DNA of 64,000 nucleotides from assembly GCF_042477335.2 (NCBI RefSeq), contig NC_091248.1:121852501-121916500 (forward strand), given 5' to 3'. The notes beneath the pieces were generated by a model that saw only the letters and a program-made list of their open reading frames with translations, did not search any database and was not told the DNA's origin. The DNA is from Ovis canadensis. Its lineage: Eukaryota; Chordata; Mammalia; Artiodactyla; Bovidae. Positions 23,716 to 35,562 of the stretch are shown here, piece after piece. Position 1 is the stretch's first letter; each line of letters starts with the position of its first letter. The position numbers were made by a program, and so were the translations under genes.

Positions 23716-23921
23716 TTGTTGTGTGGCTAGCTTATGTCTAATTCTTTTATGACCTCATGGACTGTAGCCCTCCAGGCTCCTCTGTCCATCAGATTTACCA
23801 GGGAAGAAAACTGGAGTGGATTGCCATTTCCTTCTCCAGGGGATCTTCTTGACCCAGCGATTGAACCTGGATCTCCTGCATTGACAGGTGGGTTGTTTAC
23901 CACTGAGCCACCAGGGAAGCC
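23716..23921 (-). repeat. Bov-tA SINE
   Basis: A reverse-oriented, full-length copy ending in CCACCAGGGAAGCCC. The flanks carry an imperfect AAATTATG/GAATTATG duplication. Confidence 0.88.
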
Positions 23922-24145
23922 CAAATGAATTATGATCATATGCAGATAGTGTGATGGCATTTGTAGGAAATCCAAATGAATCTTTTTGTATATTAGTGAA
24001 ATGATGAGAAATTTAAACAAGATAACTTGATATAAGATCAATATAAATATCTATTATATATTTATATAACAAATAATTAAAATAAATTTTTTCCAAAATG
24101 CTAAAAGCAGGACTTAATTTTTAAATGTTTAGGAATAAATCTAAG

Positions 24146-24335
24146 AGTGTGTGCTTGGTCACTCAGTCATGTCCAACTCTGCGACCCTGTGGATGTAGCC
24201 CACCAGGCTCCTCTTTCCATGGGACTCTCCAGGCAAGAATTCTGGAGTGAGTTGCCATGCTCTTCTCCAGGGGATCTTCCCAACCCAGGGATTAAACCCA
24301 GGTCTCCCGCATTGCAGGCGGATTCTTTACCATCC
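24146..24335 (-). repeat. Bov-tA SINE, tRNA head incomplete
   Basis: A reverse-oriented copy ending within the tRNA-like head (GGATTCTTTACCATCC). A short TAAATCTA duplication may flank it. Confidence 0.85.
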
Positions 24336-24340
24336 AAGTA

Positions 24341-25157
24341 CTAAATCTATAAAGAGACAATTAGAAAAATTTATTGAGGCACTGTGCTAACTAAACAGAT
24401 ATGAAATGTGAGATATGCCAAGGTTTCAGACTGAGAAACATAATGTTTAAACGATTCAACCTCCTCAAGCTGATTAACATATTTAATGTTAGTATCTTAC
24501 AATATCCCAGTGGAATATGTGAGTATAAGCAGAACACTTTAGAATTCGACAAGCTGATTCTAACATACATGCTGCCATGGCTAGTCCAAACACATTTAAA
24601 AAAGATTAAGTATAAGGTGAGAGGAATTGATTCTGCAGATAACGATATCTGCTACAGAGTGCCAATAAGTAAAATAGTGCAGTCTTCATCCTTGGGTTGA
24701 CCAATAAACAAACTGAACAGAGCATAGATGCTGATGTCTATGATTAGAAACTGGCTGTATGGAAGGTGTGGCTTGGTAGACCACTGGGGAAAGGGAGGGG
24801 TGTTGCAGAAAACAGCTCTGGCATGACTGAGTAACCATGCGGATACTCATGCATGAAAAACTCAGGCTCAGTGTTTTTAAGACCTAATGGCAAAGGCAAA
24901 ACTATAAAGCTCTTAGGAAATATGGAAGGGAAAGATTTTTAAATTAATATACAAAATTGTTAGTCTCCAGAGAAACACTAATACATTTGAATAGATTGAT
25001 TTAGATAGATCAAGAATGCATGTTAATCAACAAGGAGCATAAAAAGAATGAGAAGACATGGAATTGTCTTCAACAATTCTGATTTATCAAGTCTCAAACA
25101 TCACTTCCTCAAAAACCAGTGTATTTCAGAGTCTTACTTGTCTTGACCAGGTAATTT
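24341..25157. other. Intergenic DNA, nothing recognised
   Basis: About 800 bases without a supported gene. An open frame of 99 codons at 24401-24700 has no recognisable features. Confidence 0.45.
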
Positions 25158-25360
25158 TCCATCATGGTAGCTCAGCTGGTAAAGAATCCACCTGCAATGC
25201 AGGAGACCCTGGTTTGATCCCTGGGTCAGGAACATCCCTTGGAGAAGGGAACAGCTACTTACTCCAGTGTTCTTGCCTGGAGAATTCCATGGACAGAGGA
25301 GCCTGGCAGGCCCCAGTCCATGGGTTGCAAAGAGTTGGACACGACTGAACAACATCTAAG
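25158..25360 (+). repeat. Bov-tA SINE
   Basis: A forward copy from the tRNA-like head (GTAGCTCAGCTGGTAAAG) to the Bov-A end (GGACACGACTGAACAACA). Confidence 0.87.
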
Positions 25361-25570
25361 TTTTCAGTCCATTGTGTCTTTTTTCCATAGCATTATACAC
25401 TAACTGAGGTTATCCTCCCTGTAAAGTTACTATTTTTAACACGAAAGATCACTGGTAAGCATTAACTTTGCCTTCCTCATTGCTGTGTTCATCATATCTA
25501 GAGCAAAACTAAGTACAGACAAGGCCCTCAGGAAATCTTTGCTGACTAACTTTGTCTCCTATATTTTTTA

Positions 25571-25770
25571 TTAAAAAAAAAAATTGTACGTTGGAGTGTA
25601 GTTTTTTAAATTTATTTATTTTTAATTGAAGGATAATTGCTTTACGTATTATGTTGGTTTCTACCAAACATCAACATGAATCAGCCATAGGTTTACCCAT
25701 GGAGTATAGCTGATTAACAATGTTGGGTTAGCTTCAGGTGTGCAGCAAAGTGGTTCAGTCACACATACAC
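25571..25770 (-). mobile_element. L1 3'-UTR fragment
   Basis: An A-rich then T-rich start followed by sequence typical of the 3' ends of artiodactyl L1 (TTAATTGAAGGATAATTGC, then ACATGAATCAGCCATA), reading on the minus strand. It is a short, truncated copy. Confidence 0.6.
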
Positions 25771-25771
25771 C

Positions 25772-27843
25772 TGTGTTGTTGTTGTTGCTGTTCACTAAAT
25801 CCTGACCAACTCTTTGGCACACCAAGGCCTGAAGCTCACTAGGCTACCCTGTCCTTCACTGTCTCCCAGCGTTTGTTCAAATTCATGTTCATTAAGTCAG
25901 TGATGCTATGTAACTATCTCATCTTCTGCCACCCTTTTCTCCTTTTGCCTTCAGTCTTTCCCAGCATCAGGATCTGCTGGGGTCCAGCCCCGGTGGATCC
26001 AGGGAATTCGAAGGGTGGACGGCGTGGAAAGACTTGTTTATTTATTAATGTAAGATTAGATTAAGAAACTATAGTGTAGTAAGAAGATTAAGTGGAGGAA
26101 GAGGGCTGAATAGCTTGGTTTACGCGGAAGGCCAATAAAATTCCAGACAAGGAATTTGCACCATCTACGTTGGGCCACCGGCGCCCGCTTGAATATTTAA
26201 GGGTGCCTCGCCTTAAGCTCCCTTTCTCGCGGGTCTTAACAGCCGGGGCAAGTAAGTAGACCTGGCGAGCCTCCGCGCTCCAGGTGGAGATTCAGCCTGA
26301 AGTTAAAGTAAAGAGCAGAGAGAGGGAAAGAGAGAGAAGAAGAAAGAGAGAGAGAGACACGGGGGGAGCCAGAGCCCCAAGAAACCAGGCCGGGAGACTA
26401 GTTAGAGAAGCTGGTCCAAGAAGCTGGCCCCAGAAGCTGCCCCCCAGAAACTGGCCCCCTCCTTTATTGTTCAGAAGGCCTTTTATACTTTTGGTAAAAC
26501 ACGGAGATCAATGGGTAACACAAGATTATGTAGCGTTCGCAGCTCAGGCTCTTTCTATACATCATTTTGTATACAAAAGGTCTCAGGTGATTTACATTAT
26601 CTTCTGGCCAAGAGGCTTGTTAACACTTTTTGGCTCTCTTCCTTAATGAATGTTAATCTTGTTTCCCCTGAAGTGTTTTTCTTTAATCTACATCTCCTTA
26701 AAGCATTAACATTAAAGTTACATCTCTATAGAACAAAGGTGCAGTGGGATATAACAAAGAAGGTACTTAACTCAAAGATCTAATGTTGCTAACACAAGGT
26801 CTACTACTTGTTTTTCTAACTATATCTACAACTAAAGGATGTGAAAATTTGGCAGCAAATATTGACTCAACAAATGAAACCTTTAATCAGTCCTAAAAAG
26901 ATTTTGACTCCTCGGAAGCTCCTACATTCCTAGGATGTTTTAAGCTTCCTGTGCCTCCTGCAGTCAGGAGGCCTCAAACAATCACATGCGCAGCTGTAGG
27001 AGTCCTGCAGGCAGGCTAGAAAGCCATCAGAGGGTTTTTTGGATTGAAACACTCTTTCAAATGCAGAAGACTAAAGCCCTGAATTGACTTTTTCCAGAAA
27101 ATGTCAGAAGAGTGGAAAAGCAGAGCACAAAAGCCGGCAGATTTTTGTTGGGGTACATGCTTAGGAATTTCCAGAGGGGCCCCTGAAGTCTGAGCACGCC
27201 TTGCGTATGTCAGCTTCCTTCCTCATGACCTTGTCACGGGCGGGATTCCTCACACTGGCTCCCGGCAAGGATCTTTTCCAGAGTCAGCTCTATGAATCAG
27301 GTGTCCAAAATATTGGAGCTTAAGCTTCAGCATCAGTCCTTCCAATCAGTATTGAGGGATGATTTCCTTTAGGATTGATTGCTTTGAACTCCTTGCTATC
27401 CAAGGGACTCTCAAGAGTCTTCTCTGGCACCACAATTCAAAAGCATCCATTCTCTGGAGCTCAGCCTGCTATATGGTCCAACTCTCACATTCATCTATGA
27501 CTACTGTAAAACCAGAGCTTTGACTATATGGACCTTTGCCAGCAAAGTGATGTCTCTGCTTTTTAACATGCTGTCTAGGTTTGGCATAGCTTTTCTTTCA
27601 AGGAGCAACTGTCTTTTAATTTTGTGGTTACAGCCATTGTCCACAGTTACTTTGGAGCCCAAGAAAATAAAATCTGTCACTGTTTTCACTTTTTCCCCAT
27701 CTATTTACCATGAAGTGATGGGACAGGATGCCATGATCTTAGTTTTTTGAATGTTGAGTTTTAAGCCAGCTTTTTCACTCTCTTCTTTCACCTTCATCAA
27801 GAGCCTCTTTAGTTCCTCTTCACTTTTTGCCATTAGAGTAGTA
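25772..27843 (-). mobile_element. BovB LINE split by a solo LTR
   Basis: A reverse-oriented BovB 3' region occupies 25772-25974 and resumes at 27268-27843 after the LTR. It begins with GTT triplets, covers the reverse transcriptase C-terminal part and stops just before the RYADD region. Frames are broken. Its left end abuts an L1 tail, and its right end coincides with the start of duplication copy B. Confidence 0.9.
25975..27267 (-). mobile_element. Solo LTR, 1293 bp, betaretrovirus-like
   Basis: The LTR begins TG and ends CA, and a 6-bp target duplication, AGGATC (25969-25974 and 27268-27273), flanks it. The duplication falls exactly where BovB sequence breaks off and resumes. On the minus strand there is a TATA box in GTATAAAAGG (about 26479-26488) and AATAAATAAA (26037-26046) close to the 3' end, implying a long R and a short U5. 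Repeats of GAAGCTGG occur at about 26407-26455. It resembles the bovine BTLTR1 group from memory. No internal sequence remains, as expected after LTR-LTR recombination. Confidence 0.9.
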
Positions 27844-28065
27844 TTGAAAGAAATCAATTTATAATATGAAATTGAATCTTCTAGTTTCTTTGCCAGAGTG
27901 TTATACAGTTCAGAGAAATCGTGACTCACCCAGTCCCAAACACAAACACACACAAATCCCAAGCAATTGGACACAACAATTCCCATGGTATCCTGAAGGA
28001 ACTTAATGAGTAAACATGGGAAATGCATTCCTTGGTTCACCTGCAGATAGGAAAAACACGCTTCA

Positions 28066-28087
28066 CCCTCTGAGCCACCAGGGAAGC
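28066..28087 (-). repeat. Bov-tA head scrap
   Basis: CTCTGAGCCACCAGGGAAGC matches the complement of the SINE head and interrupts alignment with copy A. It is only about 22 bases long. Confidence 0.5.
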
Positions 28088-29020
28088 GCCGATAGGGAAA
28101 CAACAAACACTAAAATCTCCAGGGAGAGGGTCGGTCCAGGTGATACACACAGTTCTATACCCTGATCGTGATTTATGTCTGCAGGAGGAAGGTTGGATTC
28201 AAATGAAGGCAAAAGCCCTGACTTGCAGAAGCAAGTCTATCATAAACTTCTCTGCTGAGAGCTGTGTGTCTGGGCTTCACCTCCTGATGAGGTCCCCGTG
28301 GAAGAGAATCTATCCTAGTCCTCCAAGGCCATGCTGAAGAGAAGAACACAGATTCCACTTCTGAGTTCTAGAGAGTTCTAGAGTGTTCTAGACTAGAGAG
28401 TTCATTGGTCGTGAAAAGCGTTTTCAGGTGGAAAAGACTGGTCCAGGTATAAGGGTCTGAATGCCTTATCTTTACCCAAAGCCCCTTTTTACAAGATCCC
28501 CTGGGCATTTCTAAGGACCCCTACCTGTCCCCATGGTGTGGCCTTGAGTCCTCTGACCTCCAAGACCCATGTCTGTGTCCCCTTCACCTCCCTGCTGTTG
28601 TGTCTCTTGGTTTTCCTCATGACTGTTTCAGAGAAGAGGGGTCAGCTAATCATCCATGCAGTGCATGATCCAGCTCAAGGGCTACAATGAACTTCACAGA
28701 CCTGTGAGTCAAATACCTTTTCTACAAATAAAACAATCCTGAAGGCAGAGGTAAGTGGTTTGCTGGCCAGTAGCTTGATCTTCCTTTCCCATGTGTTGAC
28801 TGCCTGCCCTTGTGGACTTTCAAAAATATTTTTTGACCAAACAGGTCCCATTTCTCATGTATTCAGGCAAGAGATGACATTTCTTACTGGAAAAACCCAG
28901 TATCTGTTGCTGTACACACTCTCTGTTCCTTATTTTAGTAGGATATTAATGTTTCATTATGATGACTGGACCCAAAAGTTATTCTCCAATAATGGCTTTC
29001 AAACCTCTCATAATATATGT

Positions 29021-29309
29021 TTCAGTTCAGTTCAGTTCAGTCGCTCAGTCATGTCTGACTCTTTGCGACCCCATGCATCGCAGCACGCCAGGCCTCCCTG
29101 TCCATCACCATCTCCCGGAGTTCACTCAGACTCAGTCCATCGAGTCCGTGATGCCATCCAGCCATCTCATCCTCTGTCATCCCCTTCTCCTCCTGCCCCC
29201 AGTTCCTTCCAGCATCAGAGTCTTTTCCAATGAGTCAACTCTTCGCACAAGGTGGCCAAAGTACTGGAGCTTCAGCTTTAGCGTCATTCCTTCCAAAGAA
29301 ATCCCAGGG
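29021..29309 (-). mobile_element. BovB 3' end, copy B only
   Basis: Opens with TTCAG repeats, the complement of the BovB tail, then about 270 bases of the C-terminal coding end. It is absent from the matching place in copy A. Confidence 0.88.
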
Positions 29310-31062
29310 TATTAAGTGTCTTGTTTGCGTTAACTAATTGAAATTTTCAACTCTCCTATGAGATGGGGGAATTGAGGAATGAGAGATACAGAGGGGTACA
29401 AGATTTTGCCTGCCAAAGTTTTGAGTAGGTCCCAGATAGTCAGGCCAAGAATCCAAGTTTGTTTTTTTACATTATGCTCTTCATGAGGATCAAGCTGAGT
29501 GGTGAAGTAAATGGTAAGTAATTTCTGAGTAAGTCAGAAGATTGCATAATCTGTTCCGCCCCAGAACTTTGACTTTGTCAGCCCCAGGGCACTCACTCTG
29601 AGAGAGTGATCAATAAAAACTTTTACTACAGGTCAGTGCAAAATATCCTAAACATGGCCTCCTTTCACTTCATAAGTTTACTCTCTTTCTCGCGTTGGTA
29701 TATTTGGTATAGCTGAGCTGCATTTTGAGTTTTAAAACCTGTATTTTCTCCTTCATTCCAAGAGTGAGGCTACTTTACAGATTCTTATATTTCTTTAAAA
29801 TCCTTTTTAACTTAAAAATCAGCATATAAAGCATCAATACAAATGGAATGAAAATCATATGTTTTCTTACTTAAACATAACCAAAAAGGAAAGCAAGTGT
29901 GGAGGACTTTACAATATCATGATTGATATTAATTACCAATCCCAATAATTTAGATTCTCCTTGAATTTTGTGCTGTCTTTAATACTGTTAGTATCTGCTG
30001 ACATCTGGTAAACTCCTACTGTGTGCCAACTAATGCTGTTTATTCTTCACATCAGCCCTTTAGACCCTGCTCTCACCAGCTTCCAGATGAAAACAATGAG
30101 GCTGAGAATCAGTGACTCGGGGCCACCTGGTTCCCCTGCAGAGTGGAGATGGGTGCGATGGTCCGCCTTCATCCTTATTTAGGGACCCTGGTCTTCTCAG
30201 TCCCTGCTGATTTTCCTGCTGTGGGAGAACAAAGTGATGTATCCATGAAATGTTTTCCCTCATTCTGTGCAGGACAGCGCACTTTCCTTAAGGTGCAGCA
30301 GGGTGGACACTTAAAGGCATCTTCATTTCAGGTGTCTCTCTTATCTGCCACAGGAGTTTTCTCGGAGGAAAGAGAAATCTGACTTCTTGAACTCTCATTT
30401 TAAAAATGCAAGAAATCATTGCATATTTAAAGGGGAGAAAATTGCTTTCTTTATTCTATTTTTTTCTATCTTGTTCTCACAAAGGTCCCGATCATTAATA
30501 GTTTGAGCAGACAGCCACCACTGTAGAGCTGTCTCCTCATGACCTTTCTACAAAAGCATAGAGTGCAGTTGACACCCAGTGTTGCATATGGTTTGTCTGG
30601 AGTTCATACATGATGAAAGAAGTATTTCCACTAAGAAGTTTTTGCCTTCTTAATTATTGCTGACATTTGAAAATAATTCTTTTTCTAGGCTACTGGTTTC
30701 ATTCAAAAATATTTTACCAAAATATTATGTGTAAAACTCTATAATTGCAGGCTATTTGAATTATGAACTCAAACAATTCTAATCACTTGGGAAAAGGAGG
30801 CTAGTGACTTGCATATCTGATACTGAAGCATCCCTATGCCTGCCTCCTGAGGCCCCTTTTAGGTGCAGCAGGAACCCAGACATCACACCACAGCTGAGCC
30901 CACTCAGCTGCCTTGGTTGCTCCCCTAGGATCCATCTCAGGCCCTGACTCAGCCCGCTCTTCCTTCCTCTTCAAGCTCTTACCTACCTTCCCTTTCTGGA
31001 GATCTCCTGTAACTCCTTTAAACATTCTTTTTGGGAAGAAATTTAGTTTTTCCAGCTCTCTG

Positions 31063-31305
31063 TGTTGTTATCAGCTCTTGTTGTTAAATTGTGTAGGACT
31101 CTTTGCAACCCCATGCACTGCAGCACACCAGGCTTCCCTGTCCTTCACCATCTCCTGGAGCTTGCTCAGACTCATGTCCGTTGAGTCCGTGATGCCATCC
31201 CACCATCTCATCCTCTATCACCCTGTTCTCTTCTCCTGCCATCAGTCTTTCACAGCATCTGGGTCTTTTCCAATGGACCAGTTCTTTGCCTCAGGGGCCA
31301 CAGTA
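31063..31305 (-). mobile_element. BovB 3' end, copy B only
   Basis: A reverse-oriented BovB end starting near TTGTTGTTAAATTGTG and stopping after the GGGGCCA of the RT C-terminal region. Alignment to copy A (about 15580-15640) is uninterrupted there. Confidence 0.82.
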
Positions 31306-32602
31306 AACACAAGCCCATGAGACTTTTTCTAAAGTTCGTTGTATCATTTTCTGTTACTGCTTTTGTTCCTTGCTTTCCTTGATGACAGAAACTGCTTACT
31401 CAAAAAGAGTTAAAAATTTACAAAATATCCATAATTCTGGAATTCTCAGGTAGTAAGAGCTCCCTGAGCCTTCCTATTTACCCTGAGTCATAGACCTATT
31501 AATATAGTATTGGATATGTCCCTAAAGTGCCAAATTCCATTCTGTCATTAAATTTGTATCATCCAGAAAATTAGACAGTTTCCCATTTTGTATCTGCTGA
31601 TTAGAAGTTCGATATATATCCTTTAACTGTGCTCTGTTTGCATGAATTTTAAAATAAATCAATTAATAAAAGCTAAAAATATATCAGCTAAAAATTAGTT
31701 AATAACATTTGCGTGACTTGGTGAGATACTTACTGACCATAATTTGCTACCATTTCTTTGGCGATCCAGTAAAGTGTTGACCCTAGACTTTGGAATTAGT
31801 GTAATAGACCACCTCCTTCTAAAAGAAACACCAGATCCATGCGGGATGAGACACAGAACTCACAGCAGAGGGCAAATGTCTCTGGAATTTGCAATTTCAT
31901 GGCAGTGATCAATTATGTCAATATTTTTCTCCTGTGCAACTTCAAAGCAGTGCTCTTCTTGTGCTCCTCTTCACATTTAGGTGGATGTTGCAGTGATTTT
32001 CAACTTGATTTGAAATCTTTTTCTACTTTGACTTGTTGGAAGACCATGCTATTGATCAGGACAATTCAGAAAAAATATCTCAGTAAACAAAAATGAGATT
32101 GAAATTTTCATTTCCTCTTTCCTGTCATATGGTAACTATTTTTCAGTTAACGTAATATGGTGACTCATTTCCCCCATTTGAAACTCTAAGAATCGGCTCA
32201 GGTTTGACATTCCTGTTACAACTTCCTGAGTGCTACTTTCAAATAAACAAGGAAAATGTGCAACTTTGCTTTTATATTACACAATAGAATTTTCAAATGT
32301 CTTTTTTTTGGGTAATGCACATTTATTAAAAAACAAACAGTAACCATATAATATATTCAAAAGGTAAGTTCCCATACAATCCTACTCTCCAGAGATAATC
32401 AATGTACAGAGTTTCATGTTTAAATTACAGAGTTTTCCTGCATATATAAAAATAGGCCCCAAAGACATTTTTGTATAAATATGTTAAATTTTGAAATATA
32501 GATCAAATCGTGTACACATGCTTTGACTTTATGTGGAAAATTTTTCATCGCCATATAAAATTCTATATTATCCTTTTAAATGGCCATATAATATTCTATT
32601 AT

Positions 32603-32861
32603 TGGAGAAGGAAATGGCAGCCCACTCCAGTATTCTTGCCTAGAGAATCCTGTGAACAGAGGAGCCTGGTGGGCTGCTGTCCATGGAGTCGCACAGAGTC
32701 GAACATGACTGAAGTGACTTAGCATGCATGCATGCATTGGAGAAGGAAATGGCAACCCACTCCAGTGTTCTTGCCTGGAGAATCCCAGGGACAGAGGGGC
32801 CCGGTGGGCTGCCATCTGTGGGGTCACATAGAGTTGGACACGACTGAAGTGACTTAGCAGC
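32603..32861 (+). repeat. Bov-A2 SINE, copy B only
   Basis: A forward dimer with the 13-bp duplication AATATTCTATTAT (32590-32602 and 32862-32874). Copy A lacks it at the corresponding place near 20070. Confidence 0.92.
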
Positions 32862-33654
32862 AATATTCTATTATAGAAATAACAAAATATTTAAATCCAT
32901 TCCAACTTACAAATTTTATGTCAGTTCCAAATTGTTGAAAATATCAGTAAGAAAACAATGAATATTTACAACCTCTTTGTCACTATGGTTCAGGAACACT
33001 GCACCTTTTTTTTTTTTTTTTTCCTGTTCCTAGAACTCAACAAATCCTTTTTGCTCAGAATTTTGCCTTTACTTATTCCACGGCAAGGAACAATTTGCTT
33101 TAAGAAGTTATCAAATATTTCTGAGAACTTCAAATCTAAAATTAGTGGATAGAAAAGCAAGTGAGAAGGTAAAGGGATATGTAAACAAAAGCAACATGTA
33201 AAGAACAGGGGACCCTAATAACTTCATATCTTGGACCAAGAAGACAAGCAAGCCTAGAAAATAAAACTATCTCTTTTTAGAGATGGTTTGTCAGGGTTCT
33301 CTTTCTTCTAACTGAATTAATAATCAAGACTCATAGAGACTCATAGCCTTGAAGGGAAGCCAGAAAACTTGAGTTCTCCCAAACTTTGTATGTGTGCATG
33401 CAAATGTGCGTTCTGTTAGGTAGAGTATATAATAATGTATCCTAATACATTTTATTATCTTTAATAAATGTTACATATATATGCTATTATTTCTTTGATA
33501 CAAGGATAAATTTTTCTGATAAATATGAGCACACAGAATTAGTTTTAACAATATATCTAACAATAAATTGTAGGAAATCCATCCAAAGTAATACATTTCC
33601 AAATGCTCACTTTGGTTTACTCAGAAGGTATTTTGTGTCTTGATTTCCCTACAG

Positions 33655-33704
33655 CTCTGACCTTCCTGTCCCAGAGGGCGGCTTCTCTGTCTCTACCCAG
33701 GAGC
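33655..33704 (+). other. Predicted 5'UTR part of the OR gene 2 coding exon
   Basis: The acceptor-like TTTCCCTACAG ends at 33654, identical to the site before OR gene 1. The 50 bases to the ATG are more diverged between the two genes than the first 284 coding bases. Confidence 0.5.
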
Positions 33705-34637
33705 ATGGGAGGCAACCAGACATGGATCACAGAAGTCACCCTCCTGGGATTCCAGGTCGATTCAGCACTGCAGTTTTTCCTCTTTGGACTTTTCTCTCTC
33801 TTCTACACCCTCACCCTTCTGGGGAATGCAGTCATCCTGGGGCTTATCTGCTTAGACTCAAGACTGCACACCCCCATGTACTTCTTCCTCTCACACTTGG
33901 CCATCATCGACATGTCCTATGCCTCCAACAATGTCCCCAAGATGCTGGCAAATCTTGTGAGTCAGAAAAGAACCATCTCCTTTGTTCCCTGCCTTATGCA
34001 GACATTTCTATATCTAGCTTTTGCTCACACAGAGTGCTTGATTTTGGTGGTGATGGCCTATGACAGGTATGTGGCCATCTGCCACCCCCTCCATTACGTT
34101 ATCACCATGAGCTGGAGAGTGTGCACTGTCTTGGCCATCACATCCTGGATGTTAAGCTTCCTCTTGGCTCTGGTCCACTTAGTTCTCTTTCTGAGGCTGC
34201 CCTTCTGTGGGCCTCATGAAATCAACCACTTCTTCTGTGAAATCCTGTCTGTCCTCAAGCTGGCCTGTGCTGACACCTGGCTCAACCAAGTTGTCATCTT
34301 TTCAGCCTGTGTTTTTATCTTACTGGGGCCCCTCTGCCTGGTGCTAGGCTCCTATGCGCGCATCCTGGCCACCATCCTGAGGATCCAGTCCACTGAGGGC
34401 CGCAGGAAGGCCTTCTCCACCTGCTCCTCCCACCTCTGCGTGGTCGGGCTCTTCTTTGGCACTGCCATCGTCTTGTACATGGCCCCCAAGTCCCGCCACC
34501 CTGAGGAGCAGCAGAAGGTCCTTTCCCTGTTTTACAGTCTTTTCAACCCCATGCTGAACCCGCTCATCTACAGCTTGAGGAGCAAAGAGGTCAAGGGTGC
34601 CTTTAGGAGAGTGCTGTGGAAGGACAGGCTAATGTGA
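33705..34637 (+). CDS. OR2A-like: Olfactory receptor, OR2A type (gene 2)
   Basis: An intact 310-residue class II odorant receptor. It has the sequon at N4, PMYFFLS (57-63), Cys96 and Cys178, MAYDRY (117-122), KAFSTCSSH (235-243) and NPLIYS (285-290); Ser-Lys follows in place of the Asn-Thr seen after LR in gene 1. An in-frame ATG at 33603 would add 34 residues, but the splice acceptor lies between it and 33705, the extra segment does not resemble a receptor N-terminus, and gene 1 has no matching start. The MGGNQT start at 33705 is therefore preferred. The C-terminal third resembles human OR2A14 from memory. A Bov-tA begins 54 bases after the stop. Confidence 0.95.
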   Translation: MGGNQTWITEVTLLGFQVDSALQFFLFGLFSLFYTLTLLGNAVILGLICLDSRLHTPMYFFLSHLAIIDMSYASNNVPKMLANLVSQKRTISFVPCLMQTFLYLAFAHTECLILVVMAYDRYVAICHPLHYVITMSWRVCTVLAITSWMLSFLLALVHLVLFLRLPFCGPHEINHFFCEILSVLKLACADTWLNQVVIFSACVFILLGPLCLVLGSYARILATILRIQSTEGRRKAFSTCSSHLCVVGLFFGTAIVLYMAPKSRHPEEQQKVLSLFYSLFNPMLNPLIYSLRSKEVKGAFRRVLWKDRLM

Positions 34638-34690
34638 AGAATATCAAAGGGCAACATGCAGGAGGAACTTTGTTCCCTCTGAAATATGGT

Positions 34691-34911
34691 GAATGCATGC
34701 TAAGTTGCTAGTTGTGTCTGACTCTGTGCAACCCTATGGACTGTAGCCCGCCAGACTCCTCTGTCCATGAGATTCTCCAGGCAAGAATACTGGAATGGGT
34801 TGCAATGACTTCCTTCAGGGGATCTTCCCAATTCAGGGATCAAACCCAAGTCTCTTATGTCTCCTGCATTGGCAGGTGGGTTCTTTACCACTAGCACCAC
34901 CTGTTAAGCCC
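34691..34911 (-). repeat. Bov-tA SINE just after OR gene 2
   Basis: A reverse-oriented copy with the perfect 12-bp duplication CTGAAATATGGT (34679-34690 and 34912-34923). It probably lies within the receptor's 3' untranslated region. Confidence 0.92.
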
Positions 34912-34987
34912 CTGAAATATGGTAGGGGGCATTTTTTGCCTTTAGCTGTAAAGCTACAATATTATAGCATATTATAGACCTAACTGG

Positions 34988-35176
34988 ACTTTCCTTGTGG
35001 CTCAGCTGGTAAATCTGCCTGCAATGTGGAAGACCTGGGATTGATCCCTGGGTTGGGAGAGTCTCCTGAAGAAGGGAAAGCCTACCCACTCCAGTATTCT
35101 GGCCTGGAGAAGTCCATGAACTATACAGTCCATGGGGTTGCAAAGAGTCAGACATGACTTTCACTTACTTGCTCAC
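34988..35176 (+). repeat. Bov-tA SINE
   Basis: A forward copy with the perfect 16-bp duplication TTATAGACCTAACTGG (34972-34987 and 35177-35192). Confidence 0.93.
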
Positions 35177-35192
35177 TTATAGACCTAACTGG

Positions 35193-35562
35193 TGCTTCTG
35201 AGTTGTGGTGCTAGAGAAGACACTTGAGAGTCCCCTGGACAGCAAGGAGATCAAACCAGTCAATTCTAAAGAAATCAACCATGAATATTCATTGGGAGGA
35301 CTGATGTTGAAGCTGTAACTCCAATGCTTTGGCCACCTGATGTGAAGAGCTGACTCACTGGAAAAGACCGTGATGCTGGGAAAGATTGAAGGCAGGAGGA
35401 GGAGGGGTTACAGAGGATGAGATGGTTGGATGGCATGATCGACTCAATGGACATGATTTTGAGCAAGCTCTGGGAGTTGGTGATGGACAGGGAAGCCTGG
35501 TGTGCTGCAGTTCATGAGTTTGCATAGAGTCAGACACGACTCAGCCACTGAAAAACAACAAC
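35193..35562 (+). mobile_element. BovB 3' end
   Basis: About 370 bases from the RT C-terminal region to the end of BovB, forward, with broken frames. It directly abuts the SINE at 34988-35192. Confidence 0.87.

Larger units (their letters stand above)
27844..34637 (+). repeat. Tandem duplication, copy B (contains OR gene 2)
   Basis: Collinear partner of 12200-23011; the anchors are listed under copy A. The left limit meets the end of the BovB at 27843. Unique to this copy are two BovB 3' ends (about 29021-29309 and 31063-31305), a Bov-A2 (32603-32861) and a small SINE scrap (28066-28087). Receptor and upstream DNA were duplicated together, so both receptors may share regulatory sequence. Confidence 0.85.

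Noticed and set aside
26284-26646. 120-codon Arg/Glu-rich frame
   Set aside because: It lies in the GA-rich part of the solo LTR and is low complexity; the LTR explains the sequence.
28959-29315. 118-codon and 157-codon frames near 28.8-29.3 kb
   Set aside because: They cross into a reverse-oriented BovB 3' end, and most of their length is antisense repeat.
33603-33704. ATG at 33603 extending OR gene 2 by 34 residues
   Set aside because: A conserved acceptor (AG at 33653-33654) falls inside the extension, the segment is not receptor-like, and OR gene 1 has no matching start.
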